Assembly: GCA_013697705.1 (NCBI GenBank)
Contig: JACCWJ010000005.1
Span: 1-64,000, forward strand
From: Gammaproteobacteria bacterium
GTDB lineage: Bacteria > Pseudomonadota > Gammaproteobacteria > UBA6002
Reading direction: 5' to 3'
DNA: 64,000 nt
Below, piece by piece: positions 24,874 through 35,367 of the stretch (position 1 is the stretch's first letter; every line of letters begins with the position of its first letter). A model generated the notes under the pieces. That model ran no database searches. It was not told the DNA's origin and was given only the letters and a program-made list of their open reading frames with translations. The position numbers and the translations under genes are program-made.

Positions 24874-27582
24874 ATGGAAGAAGATAAACAAAATTTAATG
24901 TTCAATATAGGTTCACATTATCTTAAAAAATTATTTGAACCTGCCTCAATCGCCGTCATCGGTGCAACTGACCGACCTCATTCCGTTGGCATGAAAGTTT
25001 TTAAAAATTTACTACAAGGGAACTTTGGTGGGAAACTTTATGCCATCAACCCTAAACATACCCAAGTTCAAGGTCAGCCTTGTTTTGCTTCTGTAAAAAA
25101 AATCAGTCAGCCAATTGATCTTGCTGTCATCACCACTCCTGCTAAAAAGATTGCTTCTATTATTAGGGAATGTGGTGAAAAAGGTATTAGTGCTGCTATA
25201 GTGATTTCAGCAGGTTTTAGTGAAACAGGAAAAGAAGGAAAAAAGTTAGAACAAGCGGTTTTAGAAGCTGCCCATCGTTATCAGATACGTTTAATCGGGC
25301 CTAACTGTTTAGGTGTGATGCGGCCACATATCAAAATGAATGCAACATTCGATAATAATTTTGCCTTGGAAGGAAATTTAGCACTTGTTTCGCAATCGGG
25401 GGCTTTATGTGCCGGGATTTTAGATTGGGCTATTGAGAAAAAAATTGGTTTCTCTGCCATGATTTCTCTTGGTAACAGCGCCGATATTGATTTTGGTGAT
25501 GTACTAGATTATTTGGCATTAGATCAAAAAACAAAAAGTATTTTGCTTTATATTGAGGGGATACGTAATTCCCGTCGTTTTATGAGCGGGCTTCGTGCTT
25601 GCGCCCGAATGAAGCCTATCGTTGCAATCAAAGCGGGTAGGCTCTCGCAAGGATCACGTGCAGCTTTATCGCATACAGGTGCACTTATAGGGGATGATGA
25701 TGTATTTGATGTAGCGTTACGTCGTGCGGGTGTGGTACGAGTCATGACGATAGAAGAACTTTTTTCAGCGGCTGAAATTCTCTCAAGTAACTGCAGAACG
25801 AAAGGAAACCGTTTATGTATTATCACTAATGGGGGTGGGGCAGGTGTTATGGCAGCAGATCGTGCCTCTGAATTGAATATAATGCTACCTAAGCTAGATG
25901 AAACTTTAATGCAACAACTTGACGAAGTGTTGCCAACACAGTGGTCACACCAAAATCCTGTTGATATTATCGGCGATGCAACTCCTGAGCGTTATCATGC
26001 AAGTGTTAATATCTGTTCTAAAGAGAAAAATATAGATGGGTTTTTGACTATTTTAGTACCCGTTGCTATGTCTCAGCCTAAGAAGGTAGCAGAACAAGTT
26101 ATCCTTGATGCAAAAGGTATCGATAAACCTTTAATAGCGTGTTGGATTGGTGAAAAACAAGTTAAATCTTCTTGGAAATTATTTGCATCAAATAAAATTC
26201 CTTATTTTGATACACCTGAAAAAGCAGTGGCAGCATTTTCTTATTTGGTAGATTACCACCATAATCAACAACTATTATTACAAGTTCCTGATCCATTATC
26301 ACCCCAACCAAAACCTGATGTTGCCAAAGCACGTTTCATTATTGAAACTGTTTTAGAGCAGCAGCGGCAGATATTAACAGGTATCGAATCCAAAGCAGTT
26401 TTAAAAGCATTTGGCATTCCAGTCAGTCAAACAATTGACGCTTCGACTCCAGAAAAAGCGTTAGCTGCTGCAGAATCACTGGGGTTCCCAGTAGCGATGA
26501 AAATTCATTCTCCCGACATTACTCATAAACAGGATGTGGGAGGTGTAGCACTTAATATCATCGATGCGAAATCTGTGGTAAGCACATTTGAAGAATTAGT
26601 GACAAATGCAAAAAAATTATCACCGAGTGCAAACATTTTAGGAGTTACCGTTGAGTCTATGTTTAAAGGCTCAAACACTCGTGAACTGATGGTAGGCGTG
26701 ATTCGGGATAAAGTTTTTGGCCCAGTTATAAGTTTCGGTGCAGGCGGTACGTTTGTTGAGATCATGGATGATAAAGCACTGGCTTTGCCACCACTCAATA
26801 AATTCATTACCAAAAGTTTAATTTCACAAACTCGAGTTGCTAGGCTGTTGGGCGCTTATCGCAATATGCCAGCAGTAAACTTGGATACGATCATCAATAT
26901 TTTGTTACGTGTTTCAGAAATGGTATGCGAGCTTCCCTACATCCAAGAAATGGATATAAACCCTGTCATCATCAACGAACAAGAAGCTATTGCTGTTGAT
27001 GCAAGGATTGTAATCAATAAACAACCACCCTCATCGATCCCTTATGCTCACATGGCAATTCATCCTTATCCTCATCATTTAATTTCATCCTACCAACTAT
27101 CTGATGATACAAAAATTATTATTCGTCCAATTTGTCCAGAGGATGCCAAGATTGCTGAAGAATTTATAATTAATCTTTCGCCACAATCAAAACATTTTCG
27201 TTTTATGGAACAGATGCGTGAGTTAACGCCCAGTATGTTAGTTCGGTTGACCCAAATTGACTATGATCGCGAAATGGCTCTTGTTGCAACTGTGGAACAA
27301 AATAGGAGAGAAATGAATATTGGGATTATTCACTATGTTATTAATCCTGACCTAAAGACATGTGAGTTTGGGTTAGTTATTGCTGATGCGTGGCAAAAGA
27401 AAGGCATAGGGTCGAAATTAATGAATTCTTTAATGGACATTGCTAAGGTCAGAGGCATAACAGCAATGATTGGAGTTGTTTATGCTGAAAATGTAGCTAT
27501 GCTCGAACTTGCGCACTATCTTGGGTTTTCAATTTCAAGTAGTGATGATTCTACTCTCAAAATAGTGACAAAGCTTCTATGA
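24874..27582 (+). CDS. Fused acyl-CoA synthetase (ADP-forming type) / GNAT acetyltransferase
   Basis: The 902-residue protein has, in order: CoA-binding Rossmann domain (residues 15-140, SIAVIGATDRPHSVG), succinyl-CoA-ligase-like domains with the LSHTGALIGDDDVF segment holding the conserved His, an ATP-grasp domain (490-700) and a GNAT domain (about 735-895) with the acetyl-CoA loop ADAWQKKGIGSKLMN. This is the Pat/AcuA-like protein lysine acetyltransferase architecture, which typically acetylates and inactivates acetyl-CoA synthetase. Whether the synthetase part is catalytic is unknown. It is embedded between hypC and hypD and overlaps the next gene by four bases (ATGA). Confidence 0.9.
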   Translation: MEEDKQNLMFNIGSHYLKKLFEPASIAVIGATDRPHSVGMKVFKNLLQGNFGGKLYAINPKHTQVQGQPCFASVKKISQPIDLAVITTPAKKIASIIRECGEKGISAAIVISAGFSETGKEGKKLEQAVLEAAHRYQIRLIGPNCLGVMRPHIKMNATFDNNFALEGNLALVSQSGALCAGILDWAIEKKIGFSAMISLGNSADIDFGDVLDYLALDQKTKSILLYIEGIRNSRRFMSGLRACARMKPIVAIKAGRLSQGSRAALSHTGALIGDDDVFDVALRRAGVVRVMTIEELFSAAEILSSNCRTKGNRLCIITNGGGAGVMAADRASELNIMLPKLDETLMQQLDEVLPTQWSHQNPVDIIGDATPERYHASVNICSKEKNIDGFLTILVPVAMSQPKKVAEQVILDAKGIDKPLIACWIGEKQVKSSWKLFASNKIPYFDTPEKAVAAFSYLVDYHHNQQLLLQVPDPLSPQPKPDVAKARFIIETVLEQQRQILTGIESKAVLKAFGIPVSQTIDASTPEKALAAAESLGFPVAMKIHSPDITHKQDVGGVALNIIDAKSVVSTFEELVTNAKKLSPSANILGVTVESMFKGSNTRELMVGVIRDKVFGPVISFGAGGTFVEIMDDKALALPPLNKFITKSLISQTRVARLLGAYRNMPAVNLDTIINILLRVSEMVCELPYIQEMDINPVIINEQEAIAVDARIVINKQPPSSIPYAHMAIHPYPHHLISSYQLSDDTKIIIRPICPEDAKIAEEFIINLSPQSKHFRFMEQMRELTPSMLVRLTQIDYDREMALVATVEQNRREMNIGIIHYVINPDLKTCEFGLVIADAWQKKGIGSKLMNSLMDIAKVRGITAMIGVVYAENVAMLELAHYLGFSISSSDDSTLKIVTKLL

Positions 27583-28499
27583 CTATCGCCTTAATCACAC
27601 ATCCAGATTGTATATTGCATGATATTGGGGATTGGCACCCTGAGCAACCAGCACGACTTAAAGTCATTGAAGACGCACTTTCTCAATCAGGTTTGGTTTC
27701 AAGTTTGAAAAAATTCTTAGCCCCCCTTGCTACTAGAGACCAACTATTGCGAGTGCACGATGTAGAATATATTGATCGAATTTTTCAACTCTCGCCTCAA
27801 GAAAATTTAATTTCTTTAGACCTTGATACTTTGATGAATCCTCATACTTTAACAGCGGCGCTACGTGCTTCCGGTGCAACAGTAAGTGGTGTGGATTTAG
27901 TGATGTCAGGTGAAGTGAAAGCTGCTTTCTGTAACGTGCGTCCCCCAGGGCATCATGCAGAAAGGAGCAGGGCAATGGGTTTTTGCATTTTTAACAATGT
28001 TGCTGTTGGCGTTGCGCATGCATTAGAATATTATAAACTCCAACGTATCGCTATTGTCGATTTTGATGTACATCACGGTAATGGAACAGAAAATATCTTT
28101 GAAAATGATGAAAGAGTGCTGCTATGTTCTTTTTTTCAACATCCTTTTTATCCTTTTAGCGGATCTGAGACGAAAAGTGATCACATCATTAATCTACCCT
28201 TACCGGCGGGAACCACAGGGACAATGTTTCGTAAAAAGACGGAAGAGTTCTGGTTAGAAGCTATCCATCGATTTAAACCTGAAATGATATTTTTTTCAGC
28301 GGGTTTTGATGGTCATATGCGAGACCCTATGTCAAATGTATTATTGAATGAAGATGACTACGCCTGGCTAAGCAGAGAAATTAAACTGATCGCCGATAGT
28401 ACTTGCCAAGGACGTATAGTATCTGCATTGGAAGGGGGATATTCATTAGAGGTATTGGGTCCTAGTGTCGTAGCCCACATTCGTGGGTTATTAGATTAA
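27579..28499 (+). CDS. Histone-deacetylase-family protein (class II-like)
   Basis: The 306-residue protein is of the HDAC/acetoin-utilisation/acetylpolyamine amidohydrolase family. Visible are PPGHHAERSRAMGFCIFNNV (catalytic His pair), IVDFDVHHGNGTE (zinc ligands Asp and His) and SAGFDGHMRDP (zinc Asp), with the C-terminal EGGYSLE glycine loop. All catalytic residues are present. It is translationally coupled to the acetyltransferase fusion, so a protein acetylation/deacetylation pair is likely; acetylpolyamine or another acyl substrate is possible. Confidence 0.9.
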   Translation: MTIALITHPDCILHDIGDWHPEQPARLKVIEDALSQSGLVSSLKKFLAPLATRDQLLRVHDVEYIDRIFQLSPQENLISLDLDTLMNPHTLTAALRASGATVSGVDLVMSGEVKAAFCNVRPPGHHAERSRAMGFCIFNNVAVGVAHALEYYKLQRIAIVDFDVHHGNGTENIFENDERVLLCSFFQHPFYPFSGSETKSDHIINLPLPAGTTGTMFRKKTEEFWLEAIHRFKPEMIFFSAGFDGHMRDPMSNVLLNEDDYAWLSREIKLIADSTCQGRIVSALEGGYSLEVLGPSVVAHIRGLLD

Positions 28500-28548
28500 T
28501 CAGTAACTCCATAGTAGAATCAATATGGACGACTAAAGGAGTTAATTA

Positions 28549-29670
28549 ATGGACTATATTGATGATTTTCGAAATGGAAAATTAGCGAGAGCTCTCGCAA
28601 AAACAATCGCGTATGAAGTGGATCCTCTGCGCCATTATAAGTTTATGGAATTTTGTGGTGGTCATACTCATGCCATCCATCGTTATGGCATCCCTAGCTT
28701 GCTACCCAAAAATGTCGAAATGATTCATGGGCCGGGCTGTCCTGTCTGTGTGCTTCCTATGGCACGAATCGATAATGCCATTGCACTAGCACAAATGGCT
28801 AATGTTATTCTATGCAGCTATGGTGATATGTTGCGGGTACCAGGTGCTGATAAGAACAGTCTGCTAAAAACAAAGGCTAAAGGTGCAGACGTACGTATGA
28901 TTTATTCTGTAGATGATGCCCTATCCATTGCTCAAAAGAATCCAAGTAAAAATGTAGTTTTTTTCGCCATTGGTTTTGAAACAACAACCCCTCCTACTGC
29001 GGCTGCTTTAATTAGAGCAAGACAACTTGAGCTGAAAAATTTTTTTGTGTTTTGTAACCACGTATTAACTCCACCTGCACTGGAAAGCATTTTGCAAGCT
29101 CAAAATAACGAAATAGATTCTATACCTTTGGATGGTTTTATTGGACCTGCGCATGTGAGCATTGTCATTGGCAGTCAAGCGTATGAAGCTGTGGGTAAAA
29201 AATACAAAAAATCCATCGTTATTTCAGGTTTTGAGCCGTTGGATGTATTGCATTCAATATTAATGTTGATAAGGCAGCTTAATGAAAATCGTTGTGAAGT
29301 TGAAAATCAATACAAGCGAGCGGTTAATATTGAAGGTAATTTGAAAACCCAATCCATAATGGCAGAAACATTAGAACTTCGCTCAAGTTTCGAATGGCGT
29401 GGCCTAGGGTGGATTCCAAACAGTGCCTTACAAATAAAAGCCCCTTATCGTTCTTTTGATGCTGAATATCAATTTCAATTGCCTCCTTCTACTGGAACAG
29501 AGCACAAAGCATGTGAATGTGGTGCCATTTTACGAGGTGTAAAAAAACCAACAGATTGCAAGTTGTTTGCGAAAGTGTGTACTCCTGAGAATCCATTAGG
29601 TTCATGTATGGTGTCATCAGAGGGCGCATGCGCTGCTGTTTATGCTTATAGTCGAGCAGATATTCATTGA
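28549..29670 (+). CDS. hypD: Hydrogenase maturation protein HypD
   Basis: The 373-residue iron-sulphur protein assembles the Fe(CN)2CO unit with HypC. The conserved cysteines are in MEFCGGHTHAI (near residue 40) and HGPGCPVCVLP (near 65), and the [4Fe-4S] ligands in the C-terminal CECGAILRG and CTPENPLGSCM segments. AAAGGAGTTAATTA precedes the ATG. Length is normal. Confidence 0.95.
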   Translation: MDYIDDFRNGKLARALAKTIAYEVDPLRHYKFMEFCGGHTHAIHRYGIPSLLPKNVEMIHGPGCPVCVLPMARIDNAIALAQMANVILCSYGDMLRVPGADKNSLLKTKAKGADVRMIYSVDDALSIAQKNPSKNVVFFAIGFETTTPPTAAALIRARQLELKNFFVFCNHVLTPPALESILQAQNNEIDSIPLDGFIGPAHVSIVIGSQAYEAVGKKYKKSIVISGFEPLDVLHSILMLIRQLNENRCEVENQYKRAVNIEGNLKTQSIMAETLELRSSFEWRGLGWIPNSALQIKAPYRSFDAEYQFQLPPSTGTEHKACECGAILRGVKKPTDCKLFAKVCTPENPLGSCMVSSEGACAAVYAYSRADIH

Positions 29671-29683
29671 TAGGATTGTATTA

Positions 29684-30751
29684 ATGTTACTAGAACGAAA
29701 ATTACCAGTACGCAAAAAAAAATACGGATCACGTTTAGATATTGAAAATGGATGTATAGATCTTAGCCATGGCAGTGGTGGTAGGGCGACAGCGCAATTA
29801 ATTGACGAATTATTTTTAGTTGCTTTTGATAATGAATGGCTCGCACAAAAAAACGATCAAGCTTGTTTCAATATTAATTCAGGTCGAATGGTAATGGCAA
29901 CGGATGCTCATGTCGTTTCTCCATTATTTTTTCCGGGTGGGGATATAGGGAGCTTAGCTATACATGGCACAATTAACGATATTGCCATGGCTGGAGCGCA
30001 ACCACTTTATTTATCAGTGAGCTTTATTTTAGAAGAAGGCTTGCCATTAAAGGATTTGCAGCGAATTGTCATTTCAATGGCAACAGCAGCTGCACAAGCA
30101 AATGTGCCTATCGTTACTGGCGATACAAAAGTTGTTGAACGTGGGAAAGGTGATGGTGTTTTTATTACCTCAACTGGGATTGGGATGGTGCCTGAAGGAA
30201 TTCATATCTCGGGAGATCGTGCTCGTCCTGGCGATCATGTTCTAGTGAGTGGTTATATGGGTGACCACGGAGTTGCCATAATGTCACATCGCGCTAATTT
30301 ACAATTTAACACTACCATTACTTCGGACACAGCCGCGTTAAATGATTTAGTGGCAACCATGATTGCAGCGGTTCCCAATATTCGCTGCTTACGTGATCCC
30401 ACCCGTGGTGGTATAGCAACTGTTTTAAATGAATGGACAGAGCAGTCTAATGTCGGATTTTTAATTGAGGAAGAGAAAATTCCAGTGCGTGAGGAAGTCG
30501 CAAGTGCGTGTGAATTATTAGGTTTGGATGCACTGTATGTGGCAAACGAAGGAAAACTTGTTGCTATTTGTGGTCCAGAGGATTCCGCAAAATTGTTGCA
30601 AGTCATGCAAGCTCATCCATTAGCAAAACATGCAGCCATCATAGGAGAAGTAATTGAGGATCCACGTCATTTTGTACATTTGAAAACAGGGTTTGGAGGT
30701 ATGCGCATTGTGGATTGGTTAGTAGGAGAGCAGTTGCCTCGCATCTGCTAG
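29684..30751 (+). CDS. hypE: Carbamoyl dehydratase HypE
   Basis: HypE dehydrates the carbamoyl group on its C-terminal Cys to thiocyanate. The protein of about 355 residues has the PurM-like motif DLSHGSGGRATAQLI near residue 25, VTGDTKVVERGKGDGVFI, and ends LPRIC, the required C-terminal Cys. The ATG at 29684 is chosen because the frame upstream of it overlaps hypD and lacks family residues; AGGATTGTATTA is a modest ribosome site. Confidence 0.95.
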   Translation: MLLERKLPVRKKKYGSRLDIENGCIDLSHGSGGRATAQLIDELFLVAFDNEWLAQKNDQACFNINSGRMVMATDAHVVSPLFFPGGDIGSLAIHGTINDIAMAGAQPLYLSVSFILEEGLPLKDLQRIVISMATAAAQANVPIVTGDTKVVERGKGDGVFITSTGIGMVPEGIHISGDRARPGDHVLVSGYMGDHGVAIMSHRANLQFNTTITSDTAALNDLVATMIAAVPNIRCLRDPTRGGIATVLNEWTEQSNVGFLIEEEKIPVREEVASACELLGLDALYVANEGKLVAICGPEDSAKLLQVMQAHPLAKHAAIIGEVIEDPRHFVHLKTGFGGMRIVDWLVGEQLPRIC

Positions 30752-30772
30752 TTATAATAGGAAAAATATTTT

Positions 30773-31921
30773 ATGGATGATGTTTATTATTTGCCAAGCG
30801 ATCAATTTCAAAATTTACTATCACAATTGAAAACTTCTGGATATTCCTGTGTTGGTCCACAAGTCCGCGATAGTGCCATTGTCTATGATGTTCTTGAGAA
30901 CGCAACTCAATTACCTTGGGGTATGCGTGATCATCAAAAACCAGGGGAGTATCGTCTAGAAAAGATTCCACAACATGAGGCGTTTTCCTTCGCCAATGGA
31001 CCACAGGCAATTAAACCTTGGCTTTTTAAAGCACGCGAAACATTGTGGAAGGTAGGACGCAATCAAGAGGGTAAATTGGAATTTTATCCAGAACAGGCAA
31101 AAGAAAAACCTATTGCATTTATTGGAGCTCGTTCCTGCGACTTAGTTGCAATGGAAATCCAAGATAAAGTTTTTTTAGAAAAAAAGCACGTGGATTTACT
31201 TTATAAAACACGTCGTGAAAATATGTTTATTGTCGCAGTCAATTGTACTTATTCATCGGATAATTGTTTTTGTGTATCTGCGGGGACAGGACCCAATGTT
31301 AAAAGTAATAATGATATCGCAATGACAGAAATAAGTGACGGTTTTATTATGCGATCAGGTAGTGAAAAAGGGAAAAGTATTGTAGAGAATTTGTTTCTCC
31401 AATTAGCAACGGTCGAACAACAACAACAAGCACAACAACGTGTTATCAATGCAGGTAAAATGCAGACCAAAAAGATTCCTGTGAATAACACAGGCAGCTT
31501 GCGGGATATTTTATTCTCTAATCTTGATCATCCGAGATGGGATGAGGTGGCGCAGCGTTGTTTGTCTTGTGGGAATTGCACTCAAGTTTGTCCAACATGT
31601 TTTTGCCACAGCGAGCATGACACGCCCAGTCTAGATGGTAATAGCAGTGAACATCAACGTGAATGGGATTCCTGTTTTACAGCAGGCCACAGTCTCTTAA
31701 ATGGCAAGGTTCTTCGAGAGGATACTCGCAAAAGATATCGTCAATGGTTAACTCATAAAGTGGGAAGTTGGTTTGACCAATTTGATACTAGTGGCTGTGT
31801 GGGATGCGGTCGTTGTGTCACCTGGTGTCCTGTGGGTATCGATATTACGGAAGAATTAGCAGCAATTACCGGTGAATCAAATGTAGTCACAAGTGAAGAT
31901 TCTAAACATGGCAATGAATAA
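30773..31921 (+). CDS. Group 3b [NiFe] hydrogenase beta subunit, [4Fe-4S] electron-transfer protein (HyhB/HydB-like)
   Basis: The 382-residue protein matches the sulfhydrogenase beta subunit. It has two C-terminal four-Cys clusters, [16 protein letters not shown] (near 265) and [16 protein letters not shown] (near 343), that link the diaphorase and hydrogenase parts, and an upstream [11 protein letters not shown] segment with further Cys ([11 protein letters not shown]). It follows hypE by 21 bases. Sulphur-reductase activity, known in Pyrococcus, cannot be inferred. Confidence 0.9.
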   Translation: MDDVYYLPSDQFQNLLSQLKTSGYSCVGPQVRDSAIVYDVLENATQLPWGMRDHQKPGEYRLEKIPQHEAFSFANGPQAIKPWLFKARETLWKVGRNQEGKLEFYPEQAKEKPIAFIGARSCDLVAMEIQDKVFLEKKHVDLLYKTRRENMFIVAVNCTYSSDNCFCVSAGTGPNVKSNNDIAMTEISDGFIMRSGSEKGKSIVENLFLQLATVEQQQQAQQRVINAGKMQTKKIPVNNTGSLRDILFSNLDHPRWDEVAQRCLSCGNCTQVCPTCFCHSEHDTPSLDGNSSEHQREWDSCFTAGHSLLNGKVLREDTRKRYRQWLTHKVGSWFDQFDTSGCVGCGRCVTWCPVGIDITEELAAITGESNVVTSEDSKHGNE

Positions 31922-32753
31922 TACTAATCTCTATTTGCCACACGAAGTGAAAGTTGTGGAGAGAATTCAAGAATCACCAACGGTATTTACCTTGCGAGTG
32001 CAGTTTACCGACTTTCAATTACAAAAGGAATTTGTGTTTCAACCTGGTCAATTCAATATGCTTTATTTATATGGTGTGGGCGAGGTTGCGATTTCCATTG
32101 TATCAGATCCAGAAAATAGTCAACTTTATGATCATACTATTCGTGCTATTGGACGTGTCACAAGAGGGTTGGAGCAGCTACAAAGAGGTGATTATTTGGG
32201 TATTCGTGGGCCATTTGGTCGGGGTTGGCCTTTAGCGCTTGCTCAAAATAAAGATGTTGTGATTATCACGGGAGGACTTGGGTGCGCGCCAGTTGTTTCA
32301 GTAATCAATTATATTGCGTTACGGCGTGATCAATACGGAAAATTAATAATTTTACAAGGCTTAAAGCATAGTGACGATTTTATTTTTCGTCATCGTTATG
32401 GTGAGTGGCAAAAAATGTTCGACACAGAAGTTTTTATTGCTGCAGATGTAAGTGTGCCTGGTTGGCCATGGTATACAGGGCATATCACGGATATGACGCG
32501 TCAATTGTCATTGAATGAAAATAATACGATTGTCATGATGTGCGGGCCTGAGATCATGATGAAAGTGGCTATCAAGGAATTGCTCGCAAAAAATATTCCT
32601 GAGGAGAATATTTTTTTAAGTATGGAACGTAATATGGAATGTGGAGTAGGTCACTGTGGCCATTGCCAGTATGGAGGATTATTTGTATGCAAAGATGGTC
32701 CAATTTTTCAATATCCTGAAATTAAAGCGCTATTGATGGAGCCAGGGTTTTAA
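31908..32753 (+). CDS. Group 3b hydrogenase gamma subunit, FAD/NAD(P)-binding diaphorase (HyhG/HydG-like)
   Basis: The protein of about 281 residues is a ferredoxin-NADP reductase-like subunit. It has a FAD-binding barrel ([13 protein letters not shown] near 45; [12 protein letters not shown] near 100), an NAD(P) domain ([14 protein letters not shown] near 120; [12 protein letters not shown] near 205) and a C-terminal [2Fe-2S] Cys motif [19 protein letters not shown]. The start is uncertain: GTG 31893, ATG 31908 and ATG 31914 all overlap the beta-subunit stop and none has a strong ribosome site. Confidence 0.9.
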   Translation: MAMNNTNLYLPHEVKVVERIQESPTVFTLRVQFTDFQLQKEFVFQPGQFNMLYLYGVGEVAISIVSDPENSQLYDHTIRAIGRVTRGLEQLQRGDYLGIRGPFGRGWPLALAQNKDVVIITGGLGCAPVVSVINYIALRRDQYGKLIILQGLKHSDDFIFRHRYGEWQKMFDTEVFIAADVSVPGWPWYTGHITDMTRQLSLNENNTIVMMCGPEIMMKVAIKELLAKNIPEENIFLSMERNMECGVGHCGHCQYGGLFVCKDGPIFQYPEIKALLMEPGF

Positions 32754-32754
32754 A

Positions 32755-33579
32755 ATGCTGCCAATAAAAAGCCATCAAACACAAAAGCCAAAAATTGGAG
32801 TGTACAAATTTACTTCTGATGATGGGTGCCAATTGGCATTTTTAAATGCAGGAGACGAATTTCTTCTTTTGACTGAGCTAGTTGATATTGTTCATTTTGC
32901 AGAAGCAGGTGTTGTTGATATTGACGCAAAAGTTGACATTGCTTTTATTGAAGGCAGTATTTCTACTCCCGATGAATTGCAAAGGATCAAAAAAATTCGT
33001 GTCAATAGTCAATATCTTATTACCATTGGAGCCTGTGCTACAGCAGGTGGAATCCAAGCTTTACGCAATTTTGTAGACGTTAAGGAATGGATGTCGAGTA
33101 TTTATGCATCCCCTGCGTTTATTCAAACATTAGTATCGTCGACTTCTATTTCTGAACACGTGCGGGTGGATTTGGAAATCTGGGGCTGTCCGATTAACAC
33201 TAAACAAATACTCGATGCCATCCGTTCTTTATTATTCGGTGTACATCCTGCTATTAAACGAGATGCTGTTTGTATGGAATGTAAACGGATAAACAATGTA
33301 TGTGTATTAGTTTCAAAAGGGGAGCCTTGCATGGGACCAGTCACTATGACAGGTTGTGGTGCACTATGCCCAAGCGTTGGGCGGGCTTGCTATGCTTGTT
33401 ATGGTCCAAAAGAAGACTCTAATCCAAATTCTTTGGGACGGTGGTTTGAAGGATTTGGGTTATTACCAGAAAAAATTTCACGATTATTTTTGCACATTAA
33501 TAATCAAGCTCCTGCATTTTTAAAAGCGGGTAATGAGTTTAAAGGCATTAAAATTGTTATTGATAAAAAAGAAATCTAG
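32755..33579 (+). CDS. Group 3b hydrogenase delta (small) subunit
   Basis: The 274-residue protein is the [FeS]-containing small subunit of a cytoplasmic hydrogenase. It lacks a Tat signal, so the enzyme stays in the cytoplasm. Cluster ligands are visible: TSDDGCQLAFLN (near residue 23), GACATAGGI, WGCPIN, then CMECKRINNVCVL, GEPCMGPVTMTGCGALCPS and ACYACYGP. The ATG is one base after the gamma-subunit stop. Confidence 0.95.
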   Translation: MLPIKSHQTQKPKIGVYKFTSDDGCQLAFLNAGDEFLLLTELVDIVHFAEAGVVDIDAKVDIAFIEGSISTPDELQRIKKIRVNSQYLITIGACATAGGIQALRNFVDVKEWMSSIYASPAFIQTLVSSTSISEHVRVDLEIWGCPINTKQILDAIRSLLFGVHPAIKRDAVCMECKRINNVCVLVSKGEPCMGPVTMTGCGALCPSVGRACYACYGPKEDSNPNSLGRWFEGFGLLPEKISRLFLHINNQAPAFLKAGNEFKGIKIVIDKKEI

Positions 33580-33588
33580 GATTTACAT

Positions 33589-34881
33589 ATGACTCAAGGT
33601 TCTATATCCATTCCAATTCTTGCACGTGTTGAAGGTGAGGGGGCTTTAGAGTTACAAATTCAAAATAATCAGATTGTTAAATTGGAGCTGAGGATTTTCG
33701 AGCCACCTCGTTTATTTGAAAAATTTTTAGAAGGCCGAGGTTATGAAGAAGTATTAGACATTGTTGCACGTATTTGCGGAATTTGTCCTGTCGCTTATCA
33801 AATGAGTGCCGTCCATGCGCTGGAAAATATTTTTGCAATTGATCCGGGAACATGGGTACGAGAAATGAGACGCTTATTTTATTGTGGTGAATGGTTGGGT
33901 AGTCATAGTACGCATATTCATTTATTAGCCATTCCTGATTTCTTTGGTTTTAAATCTGCTTATGAAATGGCAAAAAAATATCCTGAAGAAATTCGGCGAG
34001 GTTTGCGCTTACAAGCATTGGGAAGTGAAACTATAAAACTTTTGGGTGGTCGCAGCGTGCATCCAGTGGGCGCCTGTGTTGGGGGTTTTTTTCGAGCACC
34101 CACCATGCAAGAAAGGGACTCGCTATTAAAACGATTTTACGAAGGACTAAAAGATGCAGAAGAATTATTGCAGTGGGTAGCACAAATACCTTTTCCCAAC
34201 GAAGAAGAAGATTTCACCTGTGTTTCATTACAACATCCAGCTGAGTATCCCATTAACGAAGGGAATATTGTCTCTGATACAGGTTTAAATATTGCTATTG
34301 ATAATTTTAATGATTACGTTCAAGAATATCAGGTTCCTTATTCAAATGCTTTACATTGCACACTAGAAGGAAAGTCTTATTTGGTAGGTCCCTTGGCAAG
34401 AGTTAATTTAAATTATCATCGATTACCTAAATCTTTAAGAGACATGATCGCAAAGACAGGAATACAATTTCCCAGTAAAAATATGTTCTATAGCATCATC
34501 GCTCGAGCGATTGAAATTTGTTATGGAGTATTAGAATCAATACGAATATTAGAAAATTACTCTTATCAAAGTTCGCCACGAATCGAAAAAATTATCCCTC
34601 GTGCTGGCGTTGGTTATGGTTGCACCGAAGCACCTCGAGGAATTCTCTGGCATTCTTATGAATTAGATGAACAAGGATTAGTAACTAAGGCACGTATTGT
34701 AGCGCCAACAGGCCAAAATCAAGTGCGTATAGAAGAAAATCTTCGATTTTCATTACAAAAATACGGTCTTGCACGATCAAATGATGAACTGCGTTTGCAC
34801 AGCGAAATGATTATTCGTAATTACGATCCCTGTATATCTTGTTCGACTCACTTTTTAGATTTGCGTGTCAAAAGAATATGA
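33589..34881 (+). CDS. Group 3b [NiFe] hydrogenase alpha (large) subunit
   Basis: The 430-residue catalytic subunit binds NiFe(CN)2CO through four Cys: RICGICPVAYQMSAVHALE near residue 62 (L1) and NYDPCISCSTHFLDL at the C-terminus (L2). DPCxxCxxH followed by a short tail fits a precursor cleaved after the His by the next gene's protease. The L1/L2 form and the subunit set place it in group 3b (NADP-linked, bidirectional). The stop overlaps the protease ATG by four bases. Confidence 0.95.
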   Translation: MTQGSISIPILARVEGEGALELQIQNNQIVKLELRIFEPPRLFEKFLEGRGYEEVLDIVARICGICPVAYQMSAVHALENIFAIDPGTWVREMRRLFYCGEWLGSHSTHIHLLAIPDFFGFKSAYEMAKKYPEEIRRGLRLQALGSETIKLLGGRSVHPVGACVGGFFRAPTMQERDSLLKRFYEGLKDAEELLQWVAQIPFPNEEEDFTCVSLQHPAEYPINEGNIVSDTGLNIAIDNFNDYVQEYQVPYSNALHCTLEGKSYLVGPLARVNLNYHRLPKSLRDMIAKTGIQFPSKNMFYSIIARAIEICYGVLESIRILENYSYQSSPRIEKIIPRAGVGYGCTEAPRGILWHSYELDEQGLVTKARIVAPTGQNQVRIEENLRFSLQKYGLARSNDELRLHSEMIIRNYDPCISCSTHFLDLRVKRI

Positions 34882-35351
34882 TGAAAGTCCGTGTGATTGG
34901 AATTGGGTCACCTTTTGGTGATGATAGGATAGGGTGGAAAGTTGTGTCCATTTTGCAACAGAAAAAAAATATTCAAAAATTTATTCCTAATCAACTGCAA
35001 ATAGAATGTTCTGATAGACCTGGCCTTGATTTATTAAATTTACTGCAGGGAGCAGAAACGGCTTTTCTTGTTGATGCAGTGAAAACAGGTGCTTCAAAGA
35101 CAACTATACATCGTTTTGAAAATAGTGAAATCGAAAAAATAGAAACACCTTTATCGAGTCATAGTTTTGGAATTGGTCAGACATTGAAGTTGGGGAAGCT
35201 TGTGTCCGAGTTACCTGGAATGATTGTTCTTTTTGGAATTGAAATCGAAAATATTTCATCTCAATTTGAGATCAGTAAAGATTTGCAAGCAGCGATAGTG
35301 AGATTGAGTAATATTATTGAAAAGGAACTTCTAGCTGTCTTATCTGTATAA
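34878..35351 (+). CDS. Hydrogenase maturation endopeptidase
   Basis: The protein of about 157 residues belongs to the HycI/HybD/HoxW peptidase family that trims the large-subunit C-terminus after nickel insertion. It starts MMKVRVIGIGSPFGDDRIGW, with the Asp/Glu-type metal ligands (GDDRIG; LVDAVKTG; SSHSFGIG with the conserved His). ATG 34878 overlaps the large-subunit stop; earlier in-frame codons belong to the hydrogenase gene. Confidence 0.9.
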   Translation: MMKVRVIGIGSPFGDDRIGWKVVSILQQKKNIQKFIPNQLQIECSDRPGLDLLNLLQGAETAFLVDAVKTGASKTTIHRFENSEIEKIETPLSSHSFGIGQTLKLGKLVSELPGMIVLFGIEIENISSQFEISKDLQAAIVRLSNIIEKELLAVLSV

Positions 35352-35367
35352 AGGAGTAATTTTTTAA

